From contig JAMOBI010000055.1 in the NCBI GenBank assembly GCA_039908105.1, positions 1 to 21,633 of the forward strand: a DNA stretch of 21,633 nucleotides, written 5' to 3'. Positions 14,533-21,309 of the stretch are shown here, one piece after another. The notes beneath the pieces are model-generated. The model was not told the origin of the DNA. It was given only the letters and a program-made list of their open reading frames with translations, and searched no databases. The position numbers and the translations under genes are program-made. The stretch comes from Magnetaquiglobus sp039908105 (lineage in GTDB: Bacteria > Pseudomonadota > Magnetococcia > Magnetococcales > Magnetaquicoccaceae). The first letter of the stretch is position 1, and each line of letters starts with the position of its first letter.

Positions 14533-15321
14533 ATGTTTCTTAAATTTTGGATAAAAACATTTTTCTTAAAATTTCCTCTCTATCGCACCCGACAAATGCG
14601 CGCCTGGAGTCGACTGACAGATCCGCAATACAACCATGATCGTGACAAACATCCGGTTCGACACAAACATCACGGTAAAGGAGGGTGGCAATCGGCATCC
14701 AGGGATGGCATCACCTCTCGCGATTACACCGATTATGCAGAGTATCTCACCCATCAGAAGACCAAATGGGACGAAATGATCAAAAGCAAGGGGGGATTGG
14801 ACTCTAAAACTTTGATCGACTATCGATATCGGTTCTTTCGCCGTTTCTCCCATCTGTGCACCCTGCTCCCTCGGGATGCGAAAATTCTCTGCCTGGGCGC
14901 TCGACAAGGGACAGAGGTGGAAGTTTTACGCGATCTGGGATTGCAAGATGCCTGGGGCATTGATCTGAATCCTGGCCCGGAAAACCCTTTTGTCAAGCCT
15001 GGAGATTTCATGCATCTGGAGGCCCCCGATCACTCCTTGGACCTCATCTACTCCAATTGCGTCGACCATGCCTTCGATCTGGATGGCTTCTTCCGGGAAC
15101 ATGCCCGCGCCCTCAAACCAAATGGACTGGCACTGTACGATCTGTCGCTGGGATCCGAAAGTTCATCAACCATGGCTGGCCCCTTTGAAGCGGTGAGTTG
15201 GGAACGCGAAGAGCTCATCTTTCTCATGCTCCTGAAACACTTCCGATCCGTGATCAAAGTCGAAAGGGAGTCAGGCTGGATGTGGATTCTCTTGCAGGGA
15301 ACGGTGGAGAACTCCCAATAA
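14533..15321 (+). CDS. SAM-dependent methyltransferase (Methyltransf_11-like)
   Basis: A 262-residue protein. Motif I appears as ILCLGARQGTEVEVL (118-132), with Gly-Ala-Arg in place of the usual GCGxG. Asp144 in WGIDLNPG binds the ribose. MHLEAPDHSLDLIYSNCVDHAFD matches motifs III-IV, and LKPNGLALYDL is the post-IV strand. The N terminus (1-20) is hydrophobic and basic with many Phe and could sit on the membrane; a His-rich stretch (HPVRHKHHGKGG) follows. The ATG at 14533 has GGAG five bases before it; the frame runs further upstream into asnB but without a good site. It lies 76 bp after asnB in the same direction and is probably co-transcribed. The substrate is unknown. Confidence 0.8.
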   Translation: MFLKFWIKTFFLKFPLYRTRQMRAWSRLTDPQYNHDRDKHPVRHKHHGKGGWQSASRDGITSRDYTDYAEYLTHQKTKWDEMIKSKGGLDSKTLIDYRYRFFRRFSHLCTLLPRDAKILCLGARQGTEVEVLRDLGLQDAWGIDLNPGPENPFVKPGDFMHLEAPDHSLDLIYSNCVDHAFDLDGFFREHARALKPNGLALYDLSLGSESSSTMAGPFEAVSWEREELIFLMLLKHFRSVIKVERESGWMWILLQGTVENSQ

Positions 15322-15355
15322 CCACGTTCAAAGCGAGCCATGCGTCGGAACGGCC

Positions 15356-16492
15356 ATGATCCACCTCCTCTACTCCGCCGACTACGAACTGTTCCTGGGG
15401 GGCATCGCGCTCCCGGAAGAGGCGGTTCTGATCGAGCCAACCGCGCGCCTGCTCGCCTGTTGTGACAGAGTCGGCATTCCGCTGACCCTCTTTGCCGATG
15501 TCGCCTGTCTGTGGCGTTATCGCGCCCTGGGACTGGAGCGTTTCCCGGAGTTGGCCGAGGCACAACTCGTGGATGCCATACGGTGCGGTCACGATGTCCA
15601 GAGCCATCTCCATCCGCACTGGGAAAACACCCGCATTGCAGACGGGCGTTTTCTCTTTGATCCGAAAGATTATCTCTGCGGCACCTGTGTCAAAGATCCC
15701 TATGAGCGCCGGGCGCGTACCGTTGCCTGGCTGCGGCGCGCCGCGACCCATTTAAGCGACCTTCTCACCCCGCACGCACCCGATTACCGCTGCATCGCCT
15801 TTCGTGCCGGCGGCTACGGCCTGCAACCCGATGAGGCGATGTTGCTTGCCGCCTTGTCGGAGACCGGTTATCGCATCGATTCGAGCATCATCCCCGGTTT
15901 TGCGCTCACCACGGCGATGCAGCAGGTTGACTTCTCCTGCGTACCGAGGGTCGGAAATTATTGGCTAACCCCGAACTCCGGCCTGAACCGTTCCGCCCCC
16001 GAAGGTGCAGGGGTGTTCGAGATCCCGATCGGCGCCTATCGTTTCACCCCGCGCGAACGGCTGAAGGTTCGCCTTCCCGCAGCACTGCGCCAGGCTTTGA
16101 CGATCCTGCTCGATCTTCCAACGCCAACCGCGCGCGGTCTTCCCTGCAATGAGTCCCCTCAAAACACAAACAAGCCGGTCAGCCGGCTGAAACGGGCCTA
16201 TTGGCGCTTTTCCAGCGTGCTCACCAACGATTTTCAACGACTGGAACTGGGCAGCGATCCGGTGGCCTTGCTCGCCTGTATCGAGGGCTATCTGCGGGCC
16301 GCCGGCTACCGGAGGGGAGAAGAAAACGAGATCTTTGTCGCGCTGAACATCCACCCGAAAGGGATACACGCCGCACACCTGGATGCCCTGGAGCGGTTTC
16401 ACGAACAACTTTGGCAACGTCACGCGGATGATATCGTGGCCATCACCTTTCAGCAGGCGTGGCGACGGTTGGAGGCAAGGCGCACGGTTTGA
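15356..16492 (+). CDS. NodB-like polysaccharide deacetylase family protein
   Basis: A 378-residue protein with a carbohydrate-esterase-4-like core. An early acidic residue is Asp9 in YSADYELF, and IPLTLFADVACLW resembles the TxFxxG strand. GHDVQSHLHPHW (78-89) gives the metal-binding His84-xxx-His88. FRAGGYGLQP (148-157) matches the RxxxY/P motif 3. No signal peptide is seen, so it may be cytoplasmic, or the N terminus may be incomplete. The second half (about 230-378) has no clear match but includes NIHPKGIHAAHLD, with further histidines. GGAA lies five bases before the ATG. It is 34 bp after the methyltransferase and is the last gene of the asnB group. It probably removes acetyl groups from a sugar intermediate; the substrate is unproven. 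Confidence 0.75.
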   Translation: MIHLLYSADYELFLGGIALPEEAVLIEPTARLLACCDRVGIPLTLFADVACLWRYRALGLERFPELAEAQLVDAIRCGHDVQSHLHPHWENTRIADGRFLFDPKDYLCGTCVKDPYERRARTVAWLRRAATHLSDLLTPHAPDYRCIAFRAGGYGLQPDEAMLLAALSETGYRIDSSIIPGFALTTAMQQVDFSCVPRVGNYWLTPNSGLNRSAPEGAGVFEIPIGAYRFTPRERLKVRLPAALRQALTILLDLPTPTARGLPCNESPQNTNKPVSRLKRAYWRFSSVLTNDFQRLELGSDPVALLACIEGYLRAAGYRRGEENEIFVALNIHPKGIHAAHLDALERFHEQLWQRHADDIVAITFQQAWRRLEARRTV

Positions 16493-16553
16493 CTCTCTGA
16501 CACGCAGGTCTTGTGCGCATGGCGGCTTGCCTGTCGCTGTTGGTTCTGGCGAT

Positions 16554-16716
16554 GGTTTCCGGGGAGGTTTTGCAAAAAACGCAATACCTCCCCGGAAACC
16601 AAGGCTGCGCGCGGCCTGTTTTCGCAAAAAATGCTTCTTTTGAAGAGCGCGCTAAAGTCAAAACCCTGGGAGATGAATCTCCCAGACCCTCTCTTTTTTT
16701 TCACCAGTAAAAAATC
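16554..16716 (-). repeat. Hairpin-repeat element R4 (reverse orientation)
   Basis: Read on the minus strand, this element has TTTTTTACTGGTG, an A8 run, AGAGAGGGT, the hairpin CTGGGAGA/TCTCCCAG (16666-16685), the linker ...GACTTTAGCGCGCTCTTC, the GCATTTTTTGCG hairpin (about 16619-16634), and then the variable hairpin. That last stem is GGTTTCCGGGGAGGT (16554-16568) against ACCTCCCCGGAAACC (16586-16600), with an inner TTGC/GCAA pair. The stem sequence is unrelated to that of R3, yet the position and pairing are kept. Read on the plus strand, the first hairpin is followed by CCCTC and T8, so it may also terminate the deacetylase transcript. Confidence 0.75.
16666..16701 (+). terminator. Terminator-like hairpin after the asnB-deacetylase operon
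   Basis: CTGGGAGA, a TGAA loop and TCTCCCAG (16666-16685) are followed by ACCCTC and TCTTTTTTTT (16692-16701). The U run starts some bases after the stem rather than directly, so this is not a textbook terminator. It is part of repeat R4 and lies about 175 bp after the deacetylase stop. Confidence 0.4.
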
Positions 16717-16734
16717 AGACATTTCAAGCCGGGT

Positions 16735-16749
16735 GCGGTTTTAAACCGC
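16735..16749. repeat. Small palindrome GCGGTTTTAAACCGC
   Basis: This perfect palindrome with a single central T lies between elements R4 and R5. Its GGTGCGGTTT arm (16732-16741) recurs as a direct repeat at 16916-16925, just outside the other end of R5. Confidence 0.6.
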
Positions 16750-16758
16750 AACCATCAC

Positions 16759-16909
16759 GGGATGCGTAGTTCCATTAATAGGGGTCCAGGGGGATTATCC
16801 CCCTGGTGGGATCCAAGGGCAAAGCCCTTGGGACTTTGTTTTTGACTTTAGCGCGCTTGGAAACGACGCTCACATCTTGCACGCAGCCTTGCAAAAAACT
16901 ACGCATCCC
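16759..16909. repeat. 151-bp element R5 with perfect 13-bp terminal inverted repeats
   Basis: GGGATGCGTAGTT (16759-16771) and AACTACGCATCCC (16897-16909) are exact inverse copies at the two ends. Inside are the 9-bp stem CCAGGGGGA/TCCCCCTGG (16786-16806) and the 8-bp stem CCAAGGGC/GCCCTTGG (16813-16831). The family linker TTTTTGACTTTAGCGCGCTT and half of the variable hairpin with the GCATCTTGCACGCAGCCTTG-like segment follow. The 10-bp direct repeats GGTGCGGTTT lie outside both ends. The size and structure resemble a MITE-type non-autonomous element. Confidence 0.65.
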
Positions 16910-16931
16910 AAAGCAGGTGCGGTTTAATGTC

Positions 16932-16960
16932 AAAAAAACCTTTGGGACTTCGTCCCCAAA
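16932..16960 (-). terminator. Intrinsic terminator of the large PilZ gene
   Basis: On the minus strand TTTGGGGAC, a GAA loop and GTCCCAAA are followed by GGTTTTTTTG. A second stem, CTGGGGAC against GCCCCCAG, lies just upstream at 16967-16989. They are 30-90 bp past the stop at 17023. The remaining bases of the 530-bp gap (16493-17022), beyond R4, R5 and these stems, show nothing coding. Confidence 0.65.
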
Positions 16961-17022
16961 CCCCTACTGGGGGCGATAATCGTCCCCAGACCTCTGAATT
17001 ACTGACAACCTGTCCATTCGCT

Positions 17023-18804
17023 TCACGCCCCCTTGGCGCGCCTTCCCAACTCCTCACGCTGCCGCCGGGCAATGTGCGCCTGCAACCGATCGCGATGCAG
17101 CTGCGACATGTGCTCGAAGAAACAGGCCACCCGCCGCCTGCCGAACTCGTCCGGCTCCTGCACCACCACGATTCGACCATAAGACCAAAGCGTCTCGAAC
17201 CCCTGTCCCTCTGGATCGACCGCCAGACGCACCTCGACCAGATCCCCCTTGTAAACGCGCGACCGCAAGGTACGCCAACCCACCCCCGTGGCACTCAAAT
17301 TCACCCCGAAAATCGCATCCCCGTCCGGGGTCAACTGCTTGGGGATATCCAGCGTCCCCACTTCGATGCGCTCAAGCGCCTCACGAATCCCGAGCATCGG
17401 ATCCACCAGTTCCGGGCTGGCCACGCGCAATGACTCGAACAAATTGTCGGTCTGGCGGGTCAATTCGGTCAGATCACGCTCGGTGTTCAACAAGGCCAAT
17501 TTCTGCTCCACCGGATCCAACTGGATCCGCAAAATTCTCAAGTCCAACGATTCCTTGAAAAAGGCCCACAACTGCCCGACATCCGCAGCACCAGGCGGTC
17601 GCATGTTCACCCCTTTGAGCAGCTCTATGAAGAGCAGCAACGTCTCCTGCAAGCGATTCTCCTCCTCCTCGCTGATCGCCTGACGGAAGCGGTGATCCAG
17701 ATACTCGCGCAGCCACAAGGCCGGACGCCGCGCACGCGCGATTTGTTGCCGCAGGGCCTTCAAAAGCGTATCGGCCTCGTAGAGCAGCCGTTTCTGCCGC
17801 ACCACCGCCTCACGCAACAAAAACACCTGATTGGCCTGAAAGTGAGCCACTGCCTGATCAAAACTCTTCAGGCTCACGATCTTCCAGGCCAACGGCAGCT
17901 GGTCGTTGAGCCGGTAATCCTGACGCTTCGGCACCAGACCGGCCCGATTGCCCGGATGATCGCTCAAATAGGCCGAAGCGTGATGCGGTTCGGCATCGAC
18001 GATCGCCTGTCCCTCGGCGAGCTTGCGCGCCACCCTGGCATGGCGATCTTCCTCGTGATGAACGGGTGACGGGGTCGATTTGGGGGGTGGCGGCGGGGTG
18101 TGCGGGATAACCTCGCGCGGCAACGTGCCTTGCAGTTGCGGCGTGAGGTAATAGGAAGAGCTCTCGGCTCGGGACAAGGAAACGTACTCCGGCACGACAG
18201 GTGAAGGTTCACCCGTCGGCTCCGGGACAAAGGTCGGTTCGGGTGCGACCGGTTTGACCTTTCGGGTCACACCCGACATCTGTCCGGCACCCTGGATGGT
18301 CTCGAACCGGCACTCCACGCGGATGGCGGTACCGTTCCAATCGCGCCGCATGCGATGCACCTGACAATAGGCGTGCATCGGCATCGGCTGCTCGGGGAAG
18401 AGCGAAAAACGCAACTCCACCCGATCCCCGACCGCCAGATCGGCCTCCTGGGTCCAGAAGGTCAACCCATCGCCCTCCTCGTGCCAACGCAGCGGATGCG
18501 GACGGTACCGATCCACGCCCGGCAGGGAGTGTTCCACCACCCGGTTGAGTTTGGCGTTCAACATCTCCAGCGCCAGCAGCCGGGGTATGCGCGCCACGGC
18601 GTCGATGCCCCCGGAATCGATATGGTCGCGCTCGGTTTCCAATAACGCCCGAGTCTCATCCCCCAGACCTGGTTGGAGGGTCACAGGAACGGTCCGGGTA
18701 CGACGCGCACGCGCCAACGCCTCAAGCTCCATGGGTTGGAGCTTACGCCACCACAGCGGCACCTCGATGACGTTGGATCCCACTTCCGGCGGTATTCCTG
18801 CCAT
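17023..18804 (-). CDS. Large PilZ-domain protein with split c-di-GMP motifs
   Basis: A 593-residue soluble protein. The N-terminal part (about 10-170) ends in a PilZ-like barrel: LRWHEEGDGLTFWT, GDRVELRFSLFP and IRVECRFETI match PilZ strands, but RxxxR and NxSxxG are absent, so it is probably degenerate. A Pro/Glu/Thr-rich linker spans about 180-250. The C-terminal part starts with RxxxR (Arg294-Arg298, RQDYR) and NDQLPLAW. About 200 helical, coiled-coil-like residues follow (310-490), then NxSxxG (Asn502-Gly507, NLSATG) and the barrel to RVACFFEH, ending in a basic helix. This matches the 201-residue protein at 320-925 at both ends of the split. The ATG at 18804 has GAGGGA six bases upstream. 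It probably senses c-di-GMP; the target is unknown. Confidence 0.8.
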   Translation of the reverse strand: MAGIPPEVGSNVIEVPLWWRKLQPMELEALARARRTRTVPVTLQPGLGDETRALLETERDHIDSGGIDAVARIPRLLALEMLNAKLNRVVEHSLPGVDRYRPHPLRWHEEGDGLTFWTQEADLAVGDRVELRFSLFPEQPMPMHAYCQVHRMRRDWNGTAIRVECRFETIQGAGQMSGVTRKVKPVAPEPTFVPEPTGEPSPVVPEYVSLSRAESSSYYLTPQLQGTLPREVIPHTPPPPPKSTPSPVHHEEDRHARVARKLAEGQAIVDAEPHHASAYLSDHPGNRAGLVPKRQDYRLNDQLPLAWKIVSLKSFDQAVAHFQANQVFLLREAVVRQKRLLYEADTLLKALRQQIARARRPALWLREYLDHRFRQAISEEEENRLQETLLLFIELLKGVNMRPPGAADVGQLWAFFKESLDLRILRIQLDPVEQKLALLNTERDLTELTRQTDNLFESLRVASPELVDPMLGIREALERIEVGTLDIPKQLTPDGDAIFGVNLSATGVGWRTLRSRVYKGDLVEVRLAVDPEGQGFETLWSYGRIVVVQEPDEFGRRRVACFFEHMSQLHRDRLQAHIARRQREELGRRAKGA

Positions 18805-18836
18805 GCGCCATCCCTCTTCGAGCGTCCGATGGAGTC

Positions 18837-18864
18837 GTTATCGCGCAACCATCGTGGAAAGCGT
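18837..18864 (-). promoter_or_regulatory. Putative promoter of the large PilZ gene inside repeat R6
   Basis: On the minus strand ACGCTT (18864-18859) and GATAAC (18842-18837) are 16 bp apart, within the repeat tail GATGGTTGCG. The tail matches that before the first PilZ gene (272-300). The leader to the ATG would be about 30 bases. Hexamer quality is moderate at best. Confidence 0.3.
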
Positions 18865-18930
18865 AATTCCCCGCAAAACCGTGTACCAGATGCGAGCGTC
18901 GCTTCTCAAAACCAAAAGAACGACGCTCGC
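18837..18930 (-). repeat. Hairpin-repeat element R6 (reverse orientation, diverged)
   Basis: A worn copy of the family's tail half. It has the variable hairpin GCGAGCGTCG (18892-18901) against CGACGCTCGC (18921-18930), then (reading leftwards) a diverged GCATCTGGTACACGG counterpart of GCATCTTGCACGC and the promoter-like tail. It is followed in tandem by R7 in the same orientation. Confidence 0.6.
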
Positions 18931-18947
18931 TAAACCACACCCATTTT

Positions 18948-19020
18948 GGGATGCGTAGTTTTTCGCAAGGCTGCGTGCAAGATGCGGGAGTCGTTTCCAA
19001 AAGGCGGAAACGACTCCCGC
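18948..19020 (-). repeat. Hairpin-repeat element R7
   Basis: This has GGGATGCGTAGTTTTTCGCA and AGGCTGCGTGCAAGATGC on the plus strand, then the perfect 15-bp hairpin GCGGGAGTCGTTTCC (18984-18998) against GGAAACGACTCCCGC (19006-19020) with a seven-base loop. Its reverse complement matches R5 (16859-16909) with only a few differences, and the hairpin stem matches R3. Confidence 0.7.
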
Positions 19021-19032
19021 GAACATGGCCCA

Positions 19033-19121
19033 AGAACAAAGCTACGTGACAAAGGCTTTAAGGTTTAGTGACTGGCGTGCCAGCCCACGGCCCGTCGCAA
19101 CCCGTCAAATCAGCTTGGTTG
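19033..19121 (+). repeat. Short dispersed repeat, copy B
   Basis: Direct repeat of 1-83, with the shared palindrome CTGGCGTGCCAG at about 19070-19081 and the shared end GTCAAATCAGCTTGGTTG. It has an extra few bases (CACGGCCC region) relative to copy A. It sits between repeat R7 and the tRNA-derived attachment region. Confidence 0.75.
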
Positions 19122-19167
19122 CCCCACTGGAAAGAGTTCCATCTGAGCCGTTGATATTCTGCAGCCG

Positions 19168-19205
19168 CTTCCCGGAATTGAACCGCTGACCTGCTCATTA
19201 CGAGT
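19168..19205 (-). pseudogene. tRNA-Thr(CGT) 3'-half fragment, likely att remnant
   Basis: On the minus strand the order is CTCGTAA (anticodon loop, CGT), TGAGC (stem), AGGTC (variable loop), AGCGG (T stem) and TTCAATT (T loop), then CCG. These are tRNA positions 32 to 63 in register. The 5' half is missing: bases upstream (CTCAAA) cannot form the anticodon stem properly, and the acceptor end has diverged after CCG. Integrases often recombine at tRNA 3' halves, and an integrase gene starts about 250 bp away, so this is probably an attachment-site remnant. No functional tRNA is present here. Confidence 0.6.
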
Positions 19206-19457
19206 TTGAGAAATACGGGTTTTAGCCATTTTTAAACCGTTCGATATTTTTCTAAAATTGTTTGAAAAGCATGATGTTAGTGTGCTATCTTCTTTTATGC
19301 GGTTTGAGCCGTTTTTAATCGAAGTGGCTACACTGTGGCTACATTGAAAAACTGCTCATTATTTCGCAGGGGCGTTTTTTTGATGTAGCCATCCGCATTC
19401 TGACCTGCTCATTGTCGCGATTGTACCCATTTTGGCATCATTGTCCAGGGGGTGTTC
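19186..19457 (+). promoter_or_regulatory. Repeat-rich integrase upstream region
   Basis: AT-rich and with no ORF. It holds a 14-bp exact direct repeat CTGACCTGCTCATT (19186-19199 and 19400-19413) with a third partial CTGCTCATT at 19352-19360. GTGGCTACA occurs twice (19324-19332, 19335-19343), with an inverted TGTAGCCA at 19384-19391. An imperfect ~21-bp direct repeat (GGTTTTAGCC... at 19218, GGTTTGAGCC... at 19301) is also present. A promoter TTGAAA (19262-19267), 18 bp, TATCTT (19286-19291) fits integrase transcription. Such repeats could be integrase arm or regulator sites. Confidence 0.5.
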
Positions 19458-20669
19458 ATGAGACTGATCAAGACCGCCATCGACCGCTTGCCTTTTCCGG
19501 AGTCCGGACAGGTGTTCTATTTCGACGACACGTTGAAAGGGTTCGGACTGCGGGTGACGATGAATTGCAAGACCTTCATTGTGGACAAGCGGATTGATGG
19601 CAAGAAGAAGCGCATCACCGTGGGGCGGCATGGTGAGGTGACGGTTGAACAGGCGCGCAGGGAGGCGCAAAGGCTTCTGGGGGAGATTGCATCCGGCGGA
19701 GATCCGATTGCCAACCAGCGCGAAGAGGCGTTGAAATCCCGGACGCTGGAGGAGGTTTTCAAGGAGTATCTGGCATCCCGGCAACTGGCTGTCAGCACGG
19801 TGCGGAATTATCGCATGGCTCTGGATCTGCAATTTGCTGACTGGAAGGACAAGCCTCTCTTGTCGATCACCAAGGACAAGGTGGAGCGTCGGCATGCACT
19901 GGTCGGCAAAGAGCGCGGGGAGGCGTTTGCCAACCACGGCGGGCGGGTGTTGCGCGCCCTGTTCAATTTCGCGGCGGGCAAATATGAGGATGCGGAAGGC
20001 AACTCGCTGGTCCGGGATAATCCGGTGCGCAGACTCTCCCAGGTGCGCAGCTGGTTTCGTGAGACCCGACGCCAAACCTTGATCAAGTCTCATGATTTGC
20101 CCGCGTGGTACGCGGCGGTCATGCGGCTGGAGAATGTCATCTTGCGGGATTATCTGCTGTTGTTGATCTTCACGGGTTTGCGGCGGGAAGAGGGTGCACG
20201 GTTGCGATGGGCGCATGTGGATCTGGTGGGCAAGACCCTGACCATCCCGGACACCAAGAATCACGAACCGCATACGCTCCCGCTGTCTGAATTTCTGTTC
20301 GATCTTCTTTCCGAAAGACGGCGGGCCGCCCCCCAGGGTGCGGAGTTCGTCTTTCCCGGTGGTGGGGCAGGGGGGCACCTTGTCGAACCGCGTGCCCAAA
20401 TGAGCAAGATCACCGAGCAGACCGGCATTCACTTCACAGTCCACGATCTGCGCCGCACCTTCATCACCATGGCCGAATCGCTCGATATCCCGGCCTATGC
20501 GCTCAAAAAGTTGTTGAATCATCGTACCGGGGCCGATGTGACGAGCGGGTATCTGGTCATCGATGTGGAGCGGTTGCGCGGGCCGATGGAGAAGATTTCA
20601 GCCGCCATGCTCTCATGGATGGGGGCTGGACCTTCGGCGGATGTGGTGCCGATCAAGATAGCGCGGTAA
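19458..20669 (+). CDS. Tyrosine-type site-specific integrase (phage P4-like)
   Basis: A 403-residue integrase of the P4/IntS type. An N-terminal DUF4102-like domain (about 1-85: FYFDDTLKGFGLRV, TVGRHGEVTVEQARREA, GGDP) is followed by a SAM-like core-binding domain and the catalytic domain. Catalytic residues are Arg242 (TGLRREE), Lys267 (DTKNHE), His329 and Arg332 (HDLRRTF), His355 (LLNHRTG) and Tyr365 (VTSGYLV). All are present, so it should be active. It cuts and rejoins DNA between att sites. The ATG at 19458 is preferred over the GTG at 19452 because GGGGGT lies four bases before it. A tRNA fragment upstream suggests a tRNA-Thr target. Confidence 0.93.
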   Translation: MRLIKTAIDRLPFPESGQVFYFDDTLKGFGLRVTMNCKTFIVDKRIDGKKKRITVGRHGEVTVEQARREAQRLLGEIASGGDPIANQREEALKSRTLEEVFKEYLASRQLAVSTVRNYRMALDLQFADWKDKPLLSITKDKVERRHALVGKERGEAFANHGGRVLRALFNFAAGKYEDAEGNSLVRDNPVRRLSQVRSWFRETRRQTLIKSHDLPAWYAAVMRLENVILRDYLLLLIFTGLRREEGARLRWAHVDLVGKTLTIPDTKNHEPHTLPLSEFLFDLLSERRRAAPQGAEFVFPGGGAGGHLVEPRAQMSKITEQTGIHFTVHDLRRTFITMAESLDIPAYALKKLLNHRTGADVTSGYLVIDVERLRGPMEKISAAMLSWMGAGPSADVVPIKIAR

Positions 20670-20693
20670 TCCGCTTCCCTTATTTCTTGTGTG

Positions 20694-20709
20694 TGTGTAA
20701 TAATACACA
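20694..20709. promoter_or_regulatory. Inverted repeat (likely HicB operator) before hicA
   Basis: TGTGTA, ATAA, TACACA is a perfect 6-bp inverted repeat with a 4-bp spacer, ending two bases before the hicA ATG. HicB proteins with a ribbon-helix-helix domain commonly autorepress, and this is the natural candidate site. TAATAA inside it could serve as a -10 box. Confidence 0.5.
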
Positions 20710-20711
20710 AT

Positions 20712-20900
20712 ATGAACAGTGCGGACATCATCAAGCGGTTGTTGGCGGAAGGATGGGAACTGGTTGGCGGCAAAGGCAGCCATCAGAAATTCAAGCATCC
20801 TGATAAAGCCGGCCATGTCGTGGTCCCGCACCCCAATAAGGATATTGCGTTGGGCACGGTGCGGAATATCTTCAGACAAGCCGGTTGGGAAAGGAGGTGA
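20712..20900 (+). CDS. hicA: HicA family toxin (mRNA interferase)
   Basis: A 62-residue protein, the normal size for HicA. The double-stranded-RNA-binding-like fold is seen as SADIIKRLLAEGWELVGGKGSHQKFKHP, with the catalytic His in GSHQKF, then VVVPHPNKDIALGTVRNIFRQAGW. HicA toxins cleave mRNA and tmRNA when free of HicB. The ATG at 20712 was chosen over a start at 20691 because it matches the family N terminus. Its leader is only a few bases past the palindrome and lacks a Shine-Dalgarno. It is followed directly by hicB, whose ribosome site lies inside the hicA end. Confidence 0.93.
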   Translation: MNSADIIKRLLAEGWELVGGKGSHQKFKHPDKAGHVVVPHPNKDIALGTVRNIFRQAGWERR

Positions 20901-20906
20901 GTGAAA

Positions 20907-21308
20907 ATGCTGTATCCCGTTTATGTCCATTTGGGCGATCAGGACCACGCACACGGCGTGACCATCCCCGATTTTCCTGGGTGCTTCTCTGCTGCGGATC
21001 GGTGGGAGGAGATCCCTGCCATGGTTCAAGAGGCGGCAGAACTCCACTTTGATGGGGAATCCACGGAGATCCCTAAGCCTACCCCTTTGGAGGAGTTGAC
21101 ACCCCTTGAGGAGTACCAGGGAGGGGTTTGGATGTTGGTCGAGATCGACACAGCCAGGATTCGTCCCAAAGCGTTACGATTGAACATCTCGTTGCCTGAA
21201 CCCCTGGTGCGTCGCATCGATGATTACGCCAAAACGCGCCATTTGAGTCGATCCGGGTTTCTGGCACATGCGGCGGAAACCGCATTGAGGAAAGAGGCGA
21301 CTGGTTGA
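20907..21308 (+). CDS. hicB: HicB family antitoxin with ribbon-helix-helix domain
   Basis: A 133-residue antitoxin. The N-terminal partial RNase-H fold is YPVYVHLGDQDHAHGVTIPDFPGCFSAADRWEE, the toxin-blocking part of HicB. The C-terminal ribbon-helix-helix domain is LRLNISLPEPLVRRIDDYAKTRHLSRSGFLAHAAETAL, which should bind DNA and repress the operon. The ATG at 20907 is preferred over the GTG at 20901: AAGGAGGT (20891-20898) overlaps the hicA stop and is nine bases from the ATG but only three from the GTG. The strong ribosome site here and the absence of one at hicA would favour antitoxin excess. Confidence 0.92.
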   Translation: MLYPVYVHLGDQDHAHGVTIPDFPGCFSAADRWEEIPAMVQEAAELHFDGESTEIPKPTPLEELTPLEEYQGGVWMLVEIDTARIRPKALRLNISLPEPLVRRIDDYAKTRHLSRSGFLAHAAETALRKEATG

Positions 21309-21309
21309 T

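Noticed and set aside
16483..17022. Possible CRISPR array or small protein genes in the repeat-rich gap
   Set aside because: Repeats are few, unequal in length and hairpin-forming, without regular spacers. Short frames here translate the repeat itself and recur wherever the repeat does.
19168..19205. Functional tRNA gene
   Set aside because: The D arm, acceptor 5' strand and a paired anticodon stem are missing, so only a fragment is supported.
19359..20522. 387-codon minus-strand frame
   Set aside because: It is antisense to the integrase, which has all its catalytic residues. The reverse translation is Gln/His/Pro-rich and resembles no family.
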